Below are positions 44,495 to 57,667 of a DNA stretch of 64,000 bases, in pieces (position 1 is the stretch's first letter; each line of letters begins with the position of its first letter). Under the pieces are notes generated by a model, which saw only the letters and a program-made list of their open reading frames with translations, did not search any database and was not told the origin of the DNA. The stretch lies in assembly GCA_007449985.2 (NCBI GenBank), contig VIIQ02000024.1, positions 1 to 64,000 of the forward strand, written 5' to 3'. Position numbers and translations under genes: made by a program. Origin of the DNA: Desmodesmus armatus. Its lineage: Eukaryota > Chlorophyta > Chlorophyceae > Sphaeropleales > Scenedesmaceae.

Positions 44495-47400
44495 GCCCAT
44501 GCTGCCTTGCACTGACGCAGCACCTCCTGATGGCAGCTGCGGGCTGACACCTCCTTCTCCTTGCCTGCAGGGGGACAGGTGAAGCAAGCGTCGTGCAGAA
44601 AGGCTTCAAGATGACTAGGCACGGTATCATCTCAGCAGCACACAGCCTGCCTGCAAAGCTGTGCAGCATGTGTAAGGCCAGCCCTCCCGTGGGCTACTGA
44701 TGATGCCCCAGCGGCCCTTCACAGTCAGCACCCGCCCCATGATTGATGCGCATATGGCGGCCCTGCAAATGTGGTACCAGCACACTTGGTGCTCATCAAT
44801 TTCACCCACATGCCTCAGGTGGGTGACACTGTCACTGCGGCAACACCTGTGGCTGTATAGCTCAATGATTGCATGCCAGCTGTAGCTTGATGTCATGGAC
44901 AAGAAAATGCACCGTACACAAGCCACCCATCCTCATCACCCACCTTGGCTGCGGTACAGCAGTGCCAGCAGTGCCCATGGCAGTACATCTGCCCCCTGCC
45001 TGCCCCTCAGGCTGTGGCCCAGCACCTCCGCAGACTCCAGGGCAGGAGGGTCAGGGAGCCCGTCGGGGCTGTCACCACCAACCACACCCGCCAGGCACAG
45101 GGACAGCAGCGCCAGCGCAGCACCTGCAGTGGGTGTGCAGAGCGTGTGTCAGCATAGAGCGTACAAGATTAGCATGCATGCAAGGCAACGGCATCTACAA
45201 CAGTCCAAACAAGTGTGTGGATGGAGGTGGGGGGTGTGGGGGGGAGGGGCGAGTGTGCCTATCAGTAACCCGGACATACATTGACGCTGAACAGGTGCAC
45301 ACTGCCAAGCGCTGGACCCCCCCCCCCCAAAGGCCCATATCCTCCACCTGGCCCTGCACATGCGCACGTCCTGCAAGTTCGTGATCCCCCGCCCCCACCC
45401 CACCATGGTACATCAAGACGGTGCCATGGCCAATTTTCAACAACACCTCAAACCCTATTTACAGGGTGACCCAGGCAGCTGCATAGCCAGCATGCCTCAC
45501 CCATTCATTCAATGCAAGCCTTAGGTCAGACTCCCCCTCCGAGGAGTGACTGGGACCTTGCGTCGCATGTTCTCTGTAGGAGGAACAGAGGAGAGGTTGG
45601 GGTGGGGTGGTATCGGGACTGGTAGGTGGTGGATGCGGGATGGGAGCTGGTGTGTGCGGGACTGGGTCGTGAATTCGGGATTGGAATGGCTGTGAGTGGT
45701 TGGCCCGGAGGGCAAAGTTGAAGGGGAGGTCCGGGTTGAACTTGAGGGGCAGAGGTACATATACTGCTTACCTGCATGGTCCTGCTGCAGGGCCAGCGCC
45801 TCACCCAGGGCCGTGTGGGCCTTGGCATGTGCGCCAGAACGGATGCAGAAGCAGCCATACTCAAACCATGCCTACAGCACAGGACACGCATGCAGCAGGT
45901 GGAGTGCAGCGCCGAGCTGAGATTGCCCATCTTGCTTGACCACTTGACCGCAGTGACACATGCCACGCCTGGCGCCAGGCGTCCCGTTGTTCTGTTTTGC
46001 TTCACTTCACGCGCCCGACTTGACTGAGAGGCTACAGCGCTGCCATGTGCAGCCCCTTACCTCAGCCGTTGGCAGCACTGCAATGCGCCTCGTGTGCAGC
46101 TCGTGGCTCCTCCCGCTGTCCCCCTGCAGCTCACACTCGGCCGCAAGCTGCAGCAGTCGCTGGCCCTCTGCACCCTGCTGCTGGTCCCGCTGCAGCTGCC
46201 GCTGCTGCCCCTGGCCTGACGACAGCTCCTCCTCACCCTCACACTGCGGCGACTCCTGAGACTGCTGCTGCTGTTGCTGCTCAGCTGCTGCTTGTTCCGC
46301 CAGCTCTGCCAGGGCTGCATGCACCTCCTGCACCAGGCTGCCATACAGGTCGTGGTGTAGCTGCTGCACCTCTGCTGGACCCAGGGGGCTGCTCCCGCGC
46401 CCGCCGGCAGCAGCCCCCGCACTGCTGCTGCTGCTGCTGCTGTAGCGCTCGGCCACCAGGTCCACCAGCAGCGGCCGCAGCTGCTGCTTGATGGCAAGGT
46501 AGCTGCCGCTGCGGTTGAGCTCAAACACCAGCTGCTGATGCATTGAGGCGGCTGTCAGACTGCTGCTGCTGTTAGTGGTGTCCAGCTGCTGAGCATACTT
46601 GCTAGCCAGCTCCCTGGCAATCTCCTGGATCTGTTGGCAGCAAAAGGAGGGTGTGCAGCAGCACACATGATGTTGATGCACACAACGCATCGACCAGCAC
46701 TACTTTGCAACACAACGCTGCAGTTGTAGGAAGTGTTGCTCCCCTATGCGTTGCCTCTTTTGAACCCCCTGCAATTGTCATGTGCATGTTGACTGCTGTC
46801 CTGACAGGAGCTTTGCTTGTGCAATTTGCCCTTCTAGCCTTCAGATCACAACAGAAGCACGCACTGCTTTAATACAGCACTGCTGCTGCAGTCTGCATCG
46901 CCACAGCACCACTGGCACTGTTGGAAAACCCCATCACCATGCACCACATACTTCAGCATGTGTCGCACCTTCTCCCTCAGCCTGTCAGCCGCTGTGGGCG
47001 CAGGTGGTGCTGCTGGTAGAGGGTGCGGCGGGAACAGGTCTACCAGCTGCCTGCTGGGCTGCGCTGGGGGCTCCCAGGGCTCCCACAGGGGCCTCACAAG
47101 GCGCAGCGCAACAGTAAAGCGCGTGCCAGCTGCTGCCCAGGCACACATGGGCTGCTGGCCGTCTGTCGGTGCAGCAGGCGCCTCTTCTATGGGCTTGGGT
47201 CGGGCACTGTGGGGCGGCAGGCAGTGTCAGGTTCCCATCAGGTGTCAGTTGCGTACATGCTGCTCCTGTAGCTATGGATCTCACAGAGCTCATACCAGGG
47301 TATCATGGTCCAAGGCAGCAGACAGCAGCCTGCTGTGACTTGCAGGAGTGTGCTATCATGTCCAAGTTAGAGGGCAGCGGTCCACGCAAGCATGCAGGGT

Positions 47401-49497
47401 TATGAAATCAGTGCCCAGCTTCAGTCCCAGATGCCACTGGCTTTGACCTCAGTGCAGCCAGCACGGCATGGCTTGAGCACCACTGCGTAGCAAGGTGCTC
47501 ATGCTGTGACAGTGTCTGCCGAGGGTGCCGGCCATGCCATGCCGATTCCACCCAACCAGCCAACCAACATGCCGGCACCGTGCCAACCATGCTGCACAAG
47601 CCGACATGCCCTTGCTCTGAGGACATTCTCAGTATGCATCATCCCGTCTGCGGCAGTAGTACCTGGCAGGTGGTGCAGTCGCTGGCAGGCCTGGTGCAGG
47701 CAGCTTCCCCTGCTGCAGCGCCCAGCTCATGGCCCCTACAGGCACCGCCACGCCTGCTGCTGACACCGCACCCAGCTCCTGCAGCTGCTCAGCAACGCAG
47801 CCAAACTGCAGCAGCGCGTGGTAGGCAGCGAATGCTGGGTCTGTGGCTGTGTCTGCTGCTGGCCCTGACAGGTAGCGGGCCACCTCCAGCAGCAGGGGCT
47901 GGCCCAGCTCAAGGTAGGCCTGCAGGGCAAAGTTCAGGACGCAAGGAAGTTGTCAGTTTTGCTGCCAAACATTACTCAACCACGAATTCATTATGCGCTC
48001 CATGTCAGCACAGCCCTCAGTGTGTGAGGGGCAAGCAGGCAAAAGGATAGCAGAAGGCTCAGGCATAAGGCACTGGTGGGGTGCCTCCCTCAACCGCATG
48101 AAGCCTGGATGGACAGCTGCATCATGGTGCGGTCCCTGCTTCATCAAATGCTTGGGGTGCGGCGGGACATCCCCAAACGGCCCTGACAGCATGTCTGGGG
48201 AGGCACCCGTCATCGTCATCGCATCCCAGCATGCTGTTTTGCCAGCACGGCATGATGTGCTGCTGCTGCTGCAGCAGCATGCGTGCATGCATGAACATGT
48301 GAGCCAGGCAGTGCACGGCTTGCCGCAACCCCAAACAGCATGTGACAGAAAACGAAGGCGATGGCATCCCACCTTGAGTGCTGCAGTGGCGGCAGCCGAC
48401 AGGTGCATCCTGCAGGTTTGCTGCTGCTTCGGCCACTCCAGCTGCATGCCGTTGCTGCAAGCACCCGTGCACTTTGGCCCCAGCACAGGCTTTCCTGCAG
48501 TGGCCACGCCAGGCAGGTGCAGCTGCATGGCGCAGGTCAAGCCGCCTGCTGCAGCATGTGCTGCTAATGCCCAGTTGGCCGGCAAGGGTGCTGCTGACAG
48601 GGCTGTTAGCTGCAGGACGTTGCAGCCTGCAGCCTCCTCCGCACTGAGGGGAGAATACGGCTCGAGTGCTGCTTGGAGGGCAGGTGCTGCAGCGGCTTGA
48701 GCAGCCGCAGCGGCTGCTGCAGCAGCTGCCTGTGCACTGGCTGAACTGCCTGATGCAGAGCTGGGTGGGGCTGGCACTGCTGTGACTGGTGCGATGGGGC
48801 GGGGCTGGTGCTTGAGCACAATGGAGACCGCCAGTGTGGAGTCAGGCAGCACCTGTTGCAGAAGATGCATGCAGCGTGTTTGTGCTGGCGCAGTTGCAGG
48901 ATGCTAGTAGTCGGAAGAGCGACATGCCGCGACAGGGGCTGTCACCACATGCAACAAGCAGCCCTTGGAAGCAGCAGCACAACATATTGTCTCTTGCAGG
49001 GTGCTTGTTGTGCACATGCATGTTGCCCACCTTGAACACTTTGTCGTGTGGTACTGGCTGCCACGGCATAGCTCCATCCTCAATGCTGCTGCTGCCCAGC
49101 CCAAAGGGCAGCAAGTCCACTTGAGCCGTTGCCAGCACAGCCTTGCTGCTGCTGTCACACAGTCGGAGGTCAAGCCTGGCGTTGATGATGCTGTCAATCA
49201 CGTCGGGCCCTTTCTTGAACTTGAACATGTGCTCTACGTCGGGGGCTAGTGTGAAGTCAGAGCCAAGCGACAGGGGTCCGAAGACCACTGGAGCTGGAGT
49301 GCTGCTGCAGTGCAGCTCCAGAAAAAGGAAGGAGCTGCTGCAGTGTCCTGCAGGGGCTCAGGTGCAGCCAGCTCTGCTGCTGCAAGCAGGCCCAGTTGCA
49401 GCCTACACGTTGGAACAGTGACGACCACCAGCACATCCTGCGTGCAATCCTCCGGTTGAATTGAAGGCAATGAGTCTTTCTTTGGCTTTGGCGCCAT
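41780..49497 (-). CDS. CFAP70: CFAP70 (FAP70), C2-TPR protein of the axonemal central apparatus
   Basis: Exons (5' to 3'): 49029-49497 (ATG, MAPKPKKD, then a C2-like domain ending KVFK); ~48372-48855; ~47663-47923 (YLELGQPLLLEVARYL); ~46941-47206; ~46059-46630 (LVFELNRSGSYLAIKQQL, then polyQ); ~45771-45871 (AWFEYGCFCIRSGAHAKAHTAL); ~44943-45123; ~44209-44573 (polyAla from CAG); ~43610-43787; ~42700-43184 (VWLALALAYVRLGDSRAAELAL); ~42125-42290; 41780-41938, stop TAG. The TPR region and the ELN-G-Y/T linker match CFAP70 of ciliates, algae and animals. Exon 1 slips by one base at A5 49322-49326 (T5 in the gene); adding one T joins both halves of the C2 domain. It implies a motile flagellated organism. 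Introns here lack C-runs and I saw no exon echoes. Confidence 0.9.
42360..42381. repeat. (GA)n microsatellite in a CFAP70 intron
   Basis: About 11 GA units following AGAAA. Confidence 0.9.
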
Positions 49498-52400
49498 GAT
49501 GGTGGTGTATACAGGGTTGACTGCTGTTCACTCAGACACCTTGATGACCAGCTGTTCAAGGTTGGAACTGAGGTTTGTTGCACTCCTGCCTGAGTGCAAA
49601 CAGCGTCAGAGAGACCTTGAGTACATACAAACAACCAGTGAAACAGTGCTCATCATGATGGTGTGGTTTGTCATCTCGCAAAACCACCTGGCCACTGGTC
49701 AAACACCTCATGGATGCTGCCTGCTCGATTTGTGCAGAACGCCTTCGCTGGGCCCGGATCACGTTTCTTGAGGCGACACAGTACTTCGTCATCGGGCTAC
49801 ATTGCCCTGTATTCGCGTATGGAATAGCGAAGAAAGTGATCCAATACTCCAAGCCAATACTCCGTCCCACATCCCTACAGAGCAGCCAGTTACAGCTGAC
49901 CGTCAACAGCTGTTCAAGCGTTTCAGCTGTTTCAGGCAGGCAACCAGCCTCTGCAGAAGTCCTACATGAGCTTGTGACCGTGCTGAGCCTGCATGCGTAC
50001 TGGGAGGAGATGGTTTACATAGGCCATTATGGCAAGGACCACACATGGCAGGAAAGTGCCCCACAAAATGGGTGACATGGGTCTGCGTTCTCCTTCTAAG
50101 GACACAGCTAGCTCGGTTCTGCCCATGCACAAGTAATGCATCACCAGCAACTCCACAATCAGCAACTATATTCACAGCACAAAACAACAACAGATGTGTT
50201 CATGACACGCACAGCATTGCGTGCAACTATACATACATGTGAGCCTTTCTTTCAGCCAACGCCTGCCAAGATCCATCCACCGACCAAAACCACCCTGCTA
50301 ACTGAATCCCCGTCAAAATGACAGCAGTCGATACTACTACTACTACTTTACTGGATCAGGGCCTCGCCTGATCCAGTAACACCATAGCTAAAATTCCAGA
50401 CCAACTAGGTGCCAGCACAGCCGCCGTGTGGATACAAACTGCAGGTAAAGCCAACAACTAGCATCGATTGTGACCAGCCAACACCGTGTGCAGGCTGATG
50501 CCAGCTGGGAGCATGTATTGCATTGTCTCAAAAGGCCGTCCAAATTGAAGAGCTGAGCACAGGCGGTGAATGGTGTTGGCCACCCAGGGAGCAGCCAATC
50601 CCAGGAGCAGACAATCCCACCAGCAAAGGACCGATTGACAGCCACAAGCAAGGCAGCTGGCTCAAATCCATGCAGCCGATGAAGGCGGCACACGCAGACA
50701 TGCCAAGCTAGCTGTCTGCACATCCCTCCTCTCCATACCCAGGCAGGGCAGTCCTGCAGCACAACAGTGCACCAGCAGCGCCAATGCCACCACTGATCGC
50801 AGCAGGGCTGGATCACATACCCAAACCAAGCTGCATGGCCCACCGCAACCACCAGCCAGCACTTGCAAAAAGGGCACAAGAACAGTAAAAACTGTGACGG
50901 GATGTTGGCATGCAGAACATGCAGGCTTACGAGGTGGAAACCCCTGCACCTACAGGCTCCAGCATGTGCCTGGGCAGTCATGGCAGGGGCCACAGGACAC
51001 GGACGAGGGGAAGCGCGCAGGTATAAGAAGGCCCAATGGCTCCCAGCATGCCGCAGCTGCGTACACACAACAACACGAGCCAAGTAGCAGCCAGCTGCCC
51101 GAACCTGCAACACCCTGCGATCAAAGGGCTGTGAGGCTGCCGCCGCAGCCGGTAGAGTGGCTGACAAGCACTCCTCCTATAGATTGCTTGCAACCACTGT
51201 GACTGCTACCATCATGACAGCACGGGTTTCAGGAAAGGCGTGTCAGCACCATGCAAAGGATGATCCCGAAAAGGCAGCAGCAGCAACAACGTCTTGGATG
51301 CTGCAGGCACGACCTCCCTCTCAAAGACATAAAAACAGCCTGGGTGGGGCTTTGAACGGAATCAAGAATACAAGCAGACGCCAGCCTGCGCAGTCCGTTG
51401 TTCCCCATAACCCTGAACTCTGCGGCCACAGACAGCTCTGGAGGAAAACTGCTGCCCTGCAAATGGTGATGATACACCCAGCTTCCAAAAACGTCACTGC
51501 AGCCCTGGTTGGGGACTTCATACACGCAGCACTGCAAATAGGGTGGGTTGCTGGCCAGTCGCTGGCAGTGCACCCTGGGCAGCAGCATCTGCATAGAAAA
51601 AGTACAAAGTCGACACATACATACAAGCTCGTCTCCACCACTTCCACTCCAATGGCGCCTGCCATTGCACACAACTGCCTCGGCTGCTGCAGAGCCCATG
51701 CACAAAACACAACACATCAAGATGGGAATGTCGCCATGCACCCTCCGCTGAGCGGGCAGTGAAACAAGGGGTTGGCCAGCCCCCGCGCTCAGGGGCTTGC
51801 TGGCCCAGAGCACAAGACGCATGCTGTTTGTTGCCGCGCGCAGGAGCTACAGTGGCCCAGGGCAACACAAGCCACCAAACGCACAACACAAGGCCACATG
51901 TATCCAACAAGAAAGGTCAACTGGTGAGTTCTTTTGCCATCTCATGTACAGCCGCAGGGCAGCCTTCTCTGCTGACTCCACATCGTGCCAGCTGCACAGG
52001 GCACCAACAACCGCGGGCACGCTCCTTTACCAACAAACGACAGCCCATGCGTTTACCCTCCGGGGGAGGGTCACGCACAACCAGGCACCCATCAAAGCTG
52101 TGGGCTGCCACACTCAACCTATGCAACAGGGCAGTACCAACATGCAAACGCGCCTGCGGCAGTTGTGTGCCAACACACTTCCACCTTCAGCTCCCGGGGG
52201 CTATCAAAACGAAGCCAAGGGTGTGCATGTGCAAAAGGACACACGAGCGGGCAAGAGCCAACGAGCGTGATAAACGCACCACTGCATGCTGAAAGCTTCA
52301 AGCGCCTCCTCGCAATGAGCAAGCGAGCTGTAGTGCGCCTGCCCAGCAACGCACGGCGCGAGCTGCTGTCAAACAACAAGAGGCATGCTGGTTGGCATGA

Positions 52401-53122
52401 GATGAGAAGAACAGGGCGCGCTGAACCGCCGACAGATGCGGCGCCCACACGCTGCGTGGATAACATCCGCCACCAACAGACGCATGCGCCCAACAGACAC
52501 CATGCACAGTTGGGGAGACACCCCCTGGCGAGCCCTCTGCTTACTGGTGGCGCTTGCAGCTGTAATGGAAACACCACAGCTTCAATCAGTGCACATGACA
52601 CAGCTACACACTGTCATCCATTGCATTGCGTTATCACTGCATAACATACGGGTTCACCCGTGTGTGCTTGAGCACACCCTCCACATGCAACCTCAATGCC
52701 ACTGACTATCTTCGGTCGCGACCCAAACAAACAGCTAACAAAGCCATCCAAGCGAATGAAGTGCACGGTGCAAGCACGAATAAAAGAAGCAACCACCCCC
52801 GAAATGGGTCCGCCGTGCTGAATTGCTGCACCCACGCATCAGCCTTCAATGAGCAGCCCTCAGCAGGCACCCAAATGATCCGGCAACAGTGCCAGAGCCC
52901 CTGCCAACGCCTCATATCACCTGGCAGCAAACAGTGCACAGTCATGCATGACCGGCAACTCGAGCACAGCAGCACAGAAAGAAGGGCACCAAAACAACAG
53001 CCTGCTGCCGCAGCGGCAGCAGGGATCCATCTGGCGGCCCTGCCGACAAGCTATGCAGCGAGATGTGGGCACAGGTCGCGCAGCGCGCAGTGCGCCCGGC
53101 CCCTCCGGAGGCAACACGGCTG
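49498..53122. other. 3.6-kb region between SCP-like phosphatase and CFAP70, no gene recognised
   Basis: It contains the CFAP70 promoter and the 3' UTR of the phosphatase (both minus strand). A 259-codon frame (50388-51167, -) and others exist, but they are Cys/Trp/Leu-rich without domain signatures, and I do not call them. A perfect hairpin lies at 50345-50376. Confidence 0.5.
50345..50376. repeat. Perfect 13-bp inverted repeat with 6-nt loop
   Basis: TTACTGGATCAGG-GCCTCG-CCTGATCCAGTAA, directly after an (ACT)n run. It could be an RNA hairpin in a 3' UTR or a small foldback element. Confidence 0.9.
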
Positions 53123-54649
53123 CTACCGCAGGCACAGCGCCTTGCTGCGCGCCAGGTTTGCGCCCAGGTAGTGCCGCACGTCGTCCACAGCCTCCACCTG
53201 CAGCAGCTGCGGCAGGATCTCCAGCAGCTCCTGGTCCTCCATGTCGTCGATGAACGTGCTGATGGGCACTGCATTGGCGGGCTGGAAGACGTAGGAGTGC
53301 GGGGAGTTGTCCACGATGATGGAGGAGGCCAGGTCACGACCCAGGCAGTTGAGGTCCTTCACGTAGTTGCCCTCGTAGGGGCAGCAGGACTCCCTGAACA
53401 ACCGCCAGCGCACCAGGCCGCCCTTGTCCATGAGGTCCAGCAGGGGGTCTGCGTACTTGGCCAAGCTGGCCGTGAACACCACCACCTCGAAGCGAGGCCC
53501 GACCTGAGGAATGCAGATCCGCAATGAGAGATGCAGAAAGACAAACAGGAGTCAAAGACAGAACTGTGCCAATAAAGGGAGCAGAGGGTCTTCCTCTAAA
53601 AGGCGCACAGAGGTGGGATAATGAGGGGGGTGAGATCCCCTTGAAGTACCATGGGTGACGGGATGAATGCAATGAAGTGAGCACATGCCTGCCTGCGAGC
53701 TACATGGCTGCTGCATGCATTCGCATACTGGATGCTGCTATGGCTGCTGCTGCCGCACACCCCTATGCCAGCATGCCACAGCTGCTGTGGGGGAAGGAGC
53801 TCACCGCATTGAGGAAGTGGTCCAGCCAGGGCCGTTTGAGCACATACACATCCACCAGGCGCCCGTCAATCTCCACTGGGATGATATAGTCGGGGTTGGG
53901 GATGGGCTTGAAGGAGGAGTGCACCAGCGTCTCGTCCAGGTCCAGCACCAGGGTCTTCTTGTGCAGGTCATCAGGATGCTTGGGGCCGATCACTGGCTCC
54001 CTGTACACCCTGGGTGGCTGCGGGGGCAGCTGGTACAGCGTGTTGACAAGCTGCAGGTCGGCAGCGCTGCAGCCGGGGCCCTGGGGCGGTGGTGCAACGC
54101 AGCACAGCAGGTGCCGCAGGCGGTGGCGCCAGCTGCGGCCATTTTGGGGCTGGTGCTGCTGCTGCAGTTGCAGCTGCAACTGCTGCTGCTGGTCCTGCTG
54201 TTTCTGATGGTCCGATGCTGGCTGCTGGATCTGTTAGAGGCAGGGGCAGGGACCACAGATGCAAAATGCAATCCAGAAGGGACAGCAGCAGATTAGCTCA
54301 TAGATACCCAGGAGCTGCTCGGACGAGGCAGGCTTGTGCTGAACGACAGGCCCCCATGAATGCCGAGAAAGGCGTACTGCGGCCTTGCAGGCAGAAGGAC
54401 GGGGGTTCTCGGGGCCGAGCATGGTCCCGGGATGGAGTCCCCGGTGTGGCCTACCTGATGCTGCCACTTGGCTGGCTGCTGACTGGGACCCAGGTACTGT
54501 GTGATCACGGATGATACATCCACCGAGGCGTCCGCATCTGCGACCACAGCCCTGACCAGGGGAGGACTTGTCTGGTCGTCTGCTGCCTGTGTAGCATCCG
54601 TAGGGCTTGGTTGCGTGTCGATCAGGGCGCTACACATGCTGGTGAGCAT
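53123..54649 (-). CDS. SCP/CTD-small-phosphatase-like protein (FCP1 homology domain), three exons
   Basis: Exon 1 is 54455-54649, exon 2 53805-54230, exon 3 53123-53503; all joins are phase 0, giving 333 aa. A low-complexity N-terminus with a Gln-rich stretch (~70-90) precedes the HAD-type catalytic motif DLDETLVHS, then [23 protein letters not shown], the conserved YEGNYVKDL region and [11 protein letters not shown] with FQPANAVPI. These are the signatures of Mg-dependent SCP-type Ser phosphatases acting on the RNA polymerase II CTD and similar substrates. The open frame runs to a TTG at 54655, but the ATG at 54649 is the natural start. A 583-bp divergent 5' region is shared with the next gene. 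Confidence 0.95.
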
Positions 54650-55232
54650 GTTCAAGAGCTGTGCGGGCCAACAGTGGGCTCAGGCGAGCGTAATCGAGGC
54701 GAGCTATACATCCATATCGCCCTGTAGATGCGGGCAGGTCTGACAGAGGGCGTGCGAAAGCTACGGATGCTTGTGTGATCAGCAAGTTGGTAAACGACAG
54801 CCCAGCTGTTGGCGAGACAGAGAGAAACAGGGACTGAAAGGACACTTTGTAAACAGATAGCTGAGCTCGGTCCGTGTGATGTTTTGGAAGGAACACCAAT
54901 GAAAGGATGTCGTTTCGTGTGTTGCCCGCCCTTGCTGTCCAGTATACTCGCTGTACCCGCGATATGGGGTCTACCGTTTGGGTGTGCTTTCCGTCTTTGG
55001 TGCATTGGGAGGAAACTGCAGTTGTCACAAGGATAGAAAGGCCAAGGTCCGGGAAGCGCGGACGCCCTTTGCATCCAACTCGGTCGCGATCAATCGAATC
55101 TCGCCTGGCCATCACCGCGGTTGCAGTGTTTTGCAATTACTCTTTTGGAGTCGTCTTGGCAGCTTTTGAGCGGAGTCGTGGCAAGTACCGGTAGTCTTTG
55201 TTCCTGCCAGCATAGCAGCAGCAGCCAACAAC
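54650..55232. promoter_or_regulatory. Divergent 5' region of SCP-like phosphatase and acidic chloroplast-type protein
   Basis: 583 bp between opposite ATGs, with no other gene. Promoter elements were not identified. Confidence 0.7.
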
Positions 55233-56717
55233 ATGCAGCGGAGTTTGCTGACCCAGCAACCCTCGCTGCGGTCCGGCGCGTCCACCAGTGGTGCACTCAG
55301 GCGTTCACAGACGAAATTGAGTGCATGCAAGGTGCATGCAGCTTGCCAGCCTTGCCCGGTGCGGCATCAGCAGCAGCACCACCAACGGCAGCAACTACAC
55401 AGCAGCAGCAGACACCAGGAGCAGGCCAGCAGGCGCTTGATACTGGTACATTCTGTACAGCCGGAGACAGAAGAGGCCCGGTCTCCTCTGGATGCACCCC
55501 AGGTACGCCATGCATGGCACTCTCGGCGGAGAAGTCCTGTTTGTCACCCACACTAGCCATGCATGGCTCTCTCGGGAAAGAAATCTTGTATCATCCAGAC
55601 AAGCAGCATGCGCAAAAACTTGCACTACCGGCTTGAATACAGGGTAGTTATGCAGCTTACCCTTCATGCAGCGTTCATGCAGCACCTGAAGCGGTTGCAA
55701 TCTCTCAAGCAGCAGGATGTGACATTCGACCTGTCCATCAACGTCACAGCTTCTTCTGTGTCTCTGTTGACAAGTTTGTCGGGCGCACCTGTCACGGCAG
55801 CGCCCTGGTCGACGAATGACTGCAGCGGTGGACGCACTTGCCTCAAGCTGACAGCATACAAGACACTGACCAGCATGCCGCACCCTGTTGCCCTGACTCA
55901 ACTATGCTGCCCCCCCCCCTACTGTCTCTGCAGGAGTGGGAGGCCCCTCAGCCCAGCAAGCGCCCCGACATTTTCCCTGAGTTTGAGAAGCCAGAAAGGG
56001 TGTTCTTGCCAAAGCCGCTGCCAGGTGGGAGCACACATATACATCCATCCATCAATAATGTTGTGTGGACGCTTTAGGGATGCTAGCTAGCTAGCACCCA
56101 TGCATGCTGCATGGTGCGCCCTGCGGTCAAACATCAAAATGCAACGTTAGTTTGTGGTTCACTCAGCAATGGGTGATGCATGGTAATGGCTGGGGCGGAG
56201 GGCTGGTGCCCTTGCTGCAGCTTTACTGAGCAAGTGCATGGTGCAACCCCAGTGCAGCACACGACTGGGCACAGGGTGGAATGCATGGCTGCATGCTAGG
56301 CCCCTAGGCACATCAGCGGAGGAAATGCTTGACAGCGTACATGGTCACCAGCCTGTGTCAACACACTATTGGGACGCATGAATTCATGTGGCTGTGCTGA
56401 CAGAGAGGATACGTCGTGACAGAGAGCATACATCGATAGTTGTATTTGACAAGGAGGATACTTGATGACAGAGAGCACACATGGATGTCATGTGCAGTAG
56501 AATCAATCCTACTTTCACAATGTCTCGTTGTGTGTCTGTGTGGCTGTGCACAGGTGACCCTGAGATGCCTGACGAGGAGGAGGAGGAGAGCAAGAAGCGC
56601 ACAGAGCCCGGGGACCCAGACCCTGAGGCACCACCCGGCGAGCCATCAGAGCCGGAGCCAGGAGAGCCAGGAGGCGAGCCGGAGAAGCAGCCAAACATCC
56701 CTAGCATCCCTGAGTAG
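55233..56717 (+). CDS. Acidic, proline-rich protein, probably chloroplast-targeted, three exons
   Basis: Exon 1 is 55233-55502, exon 2 55934-56024, exon 3 56554-56717: 525 nt, 174 aa, frame kept. The first ~50 residues are basic, Ser/Gln-rich and almost free of acids, like an algal chloroplast transit peptide. The conserved-looking core is EWEAPQPSKRPDIFPEFEKP then LPKPLPGDPEMPDEEEEE, followed by a Pro/Glu/Gly-rich acidic tail. I recall similar short plastid proteins with a P-D-I-F-P-x-F motif and acidic tail in plants but cannot name one, so no symbol is given. Function unknown. The 3' end runs into a degenerate ~150-bp tandem repeat. Confidence 0.8.
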
Positions 56718-57130
56718 TGGATGCGCAGCAGTTGCAATAATGTGTCCTGTTTTGGGGACCTTGAAGGGGTTGGCGGGCATGTCGAGGGATGCCGCAGGGG
56801 CGCCCTGACATGTGCGAAGCAGCCGTGGGGTATGTGGGAAGCAGCCCAACATCCCAGAGGATTGGACGCAGCAGTTCCAGTAGCGGGCCCTTTCAGGGAA
56901 CCTGGGAGAAAGTGTCGGGCATGTTGAGAGTTGCCGCATTGGCGCTGTGGTATATGTTCGAAGCAGTCGTGGGGTGTGTGCGAAGCAGCCCAACGTTCCC
57001 CGGCATCCCACAGTCCATATGAACGCAACAGCGTCAGCAGCTTGCCTGCTCTGTGACTGCGGGTAGCGTGCTGGTGACGTGTTGGGGAAGCAGCGAGTGG
57101 CGCCTGTGGAACGTGGGACAAGTTGTGTTG
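56685..57130 (+). repeat. Degenerate ~150-bp tandem repeat covering the 3' end and UTR of the acidic-protein gene
   Basis: Three repeats begin with GAAGCAGCC(A/C)AAC near 56686, 56844 and 56987. Shared blocks are CGCAGCAGTT, GGGCATGT(C/T)GAG and GCCGCA. The first overlaps the last codons, so part of the coding end has been duplicated downstream of the stop. Confidence 0.8.
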
Positions 57131-57662
57131 TGAGCGACTCTGCAGTGCATGCGTGTGGCTGTTCTAACGGATCCTCGGCCAGACGGCTGGCTCATACAGC
57201 CGCCAGCTGTTGATAGTCACAGGGGGCTGCTGCACAGCGCCAAGGGCCTTTGCGTATCTGCAAGGCGGATTGCATCCTTGACCCTTGTTTGCCCCAACAG
57301 CAACTGGCTGCCATGAGGGCATGTGTGGAGGGATTAGGCCAGTTGGTGTGGGGGGTGATAGGGTAGGCAGGTGTGACAGTGTTCTGTGTGTTCCTTGTTT
57401 GGGCTGAGGCAATAGTTGTTGCCACCAGGCTGGGAGTGTGTTGACACAAGTGTCATGGACAGGATTGTGAGCTAATGTATGCACATCTGCCGGCACAGCG
57501 GCAGCCGGACAGGATGGTGACTTGCACTTTGTCAGGGTCTTATGCCACCTTTTGCTGGCAGCAGTGTGTCAACAGAGAGGGTGACCTGACTTTTTCTGTG
57601 GCTGTACAGCTGCCCCCCACTCCTGGGGTATTGCCTAAATGGGGTCGTGGTGGGGACCGGTG

Positions 57663-57667
57663 TGTAA
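57663..57667 (+). promoter_or_regulatory. TGTAA poly(A) signal candidate (plus-strand gene)
   Basis: TGTAA downstream of the acidic-protein gene stop at 56717. Confidence 0.45.

Noticed and set aside
50388..51167. 259-codon open frame on the minus strand
   Set aside because: Very rich in Cys, Trp and Leu with no domain pattern, starts without a reliable ATG, and lies where a 3' UTR is expected. Long open frames arise easily in this base composition.
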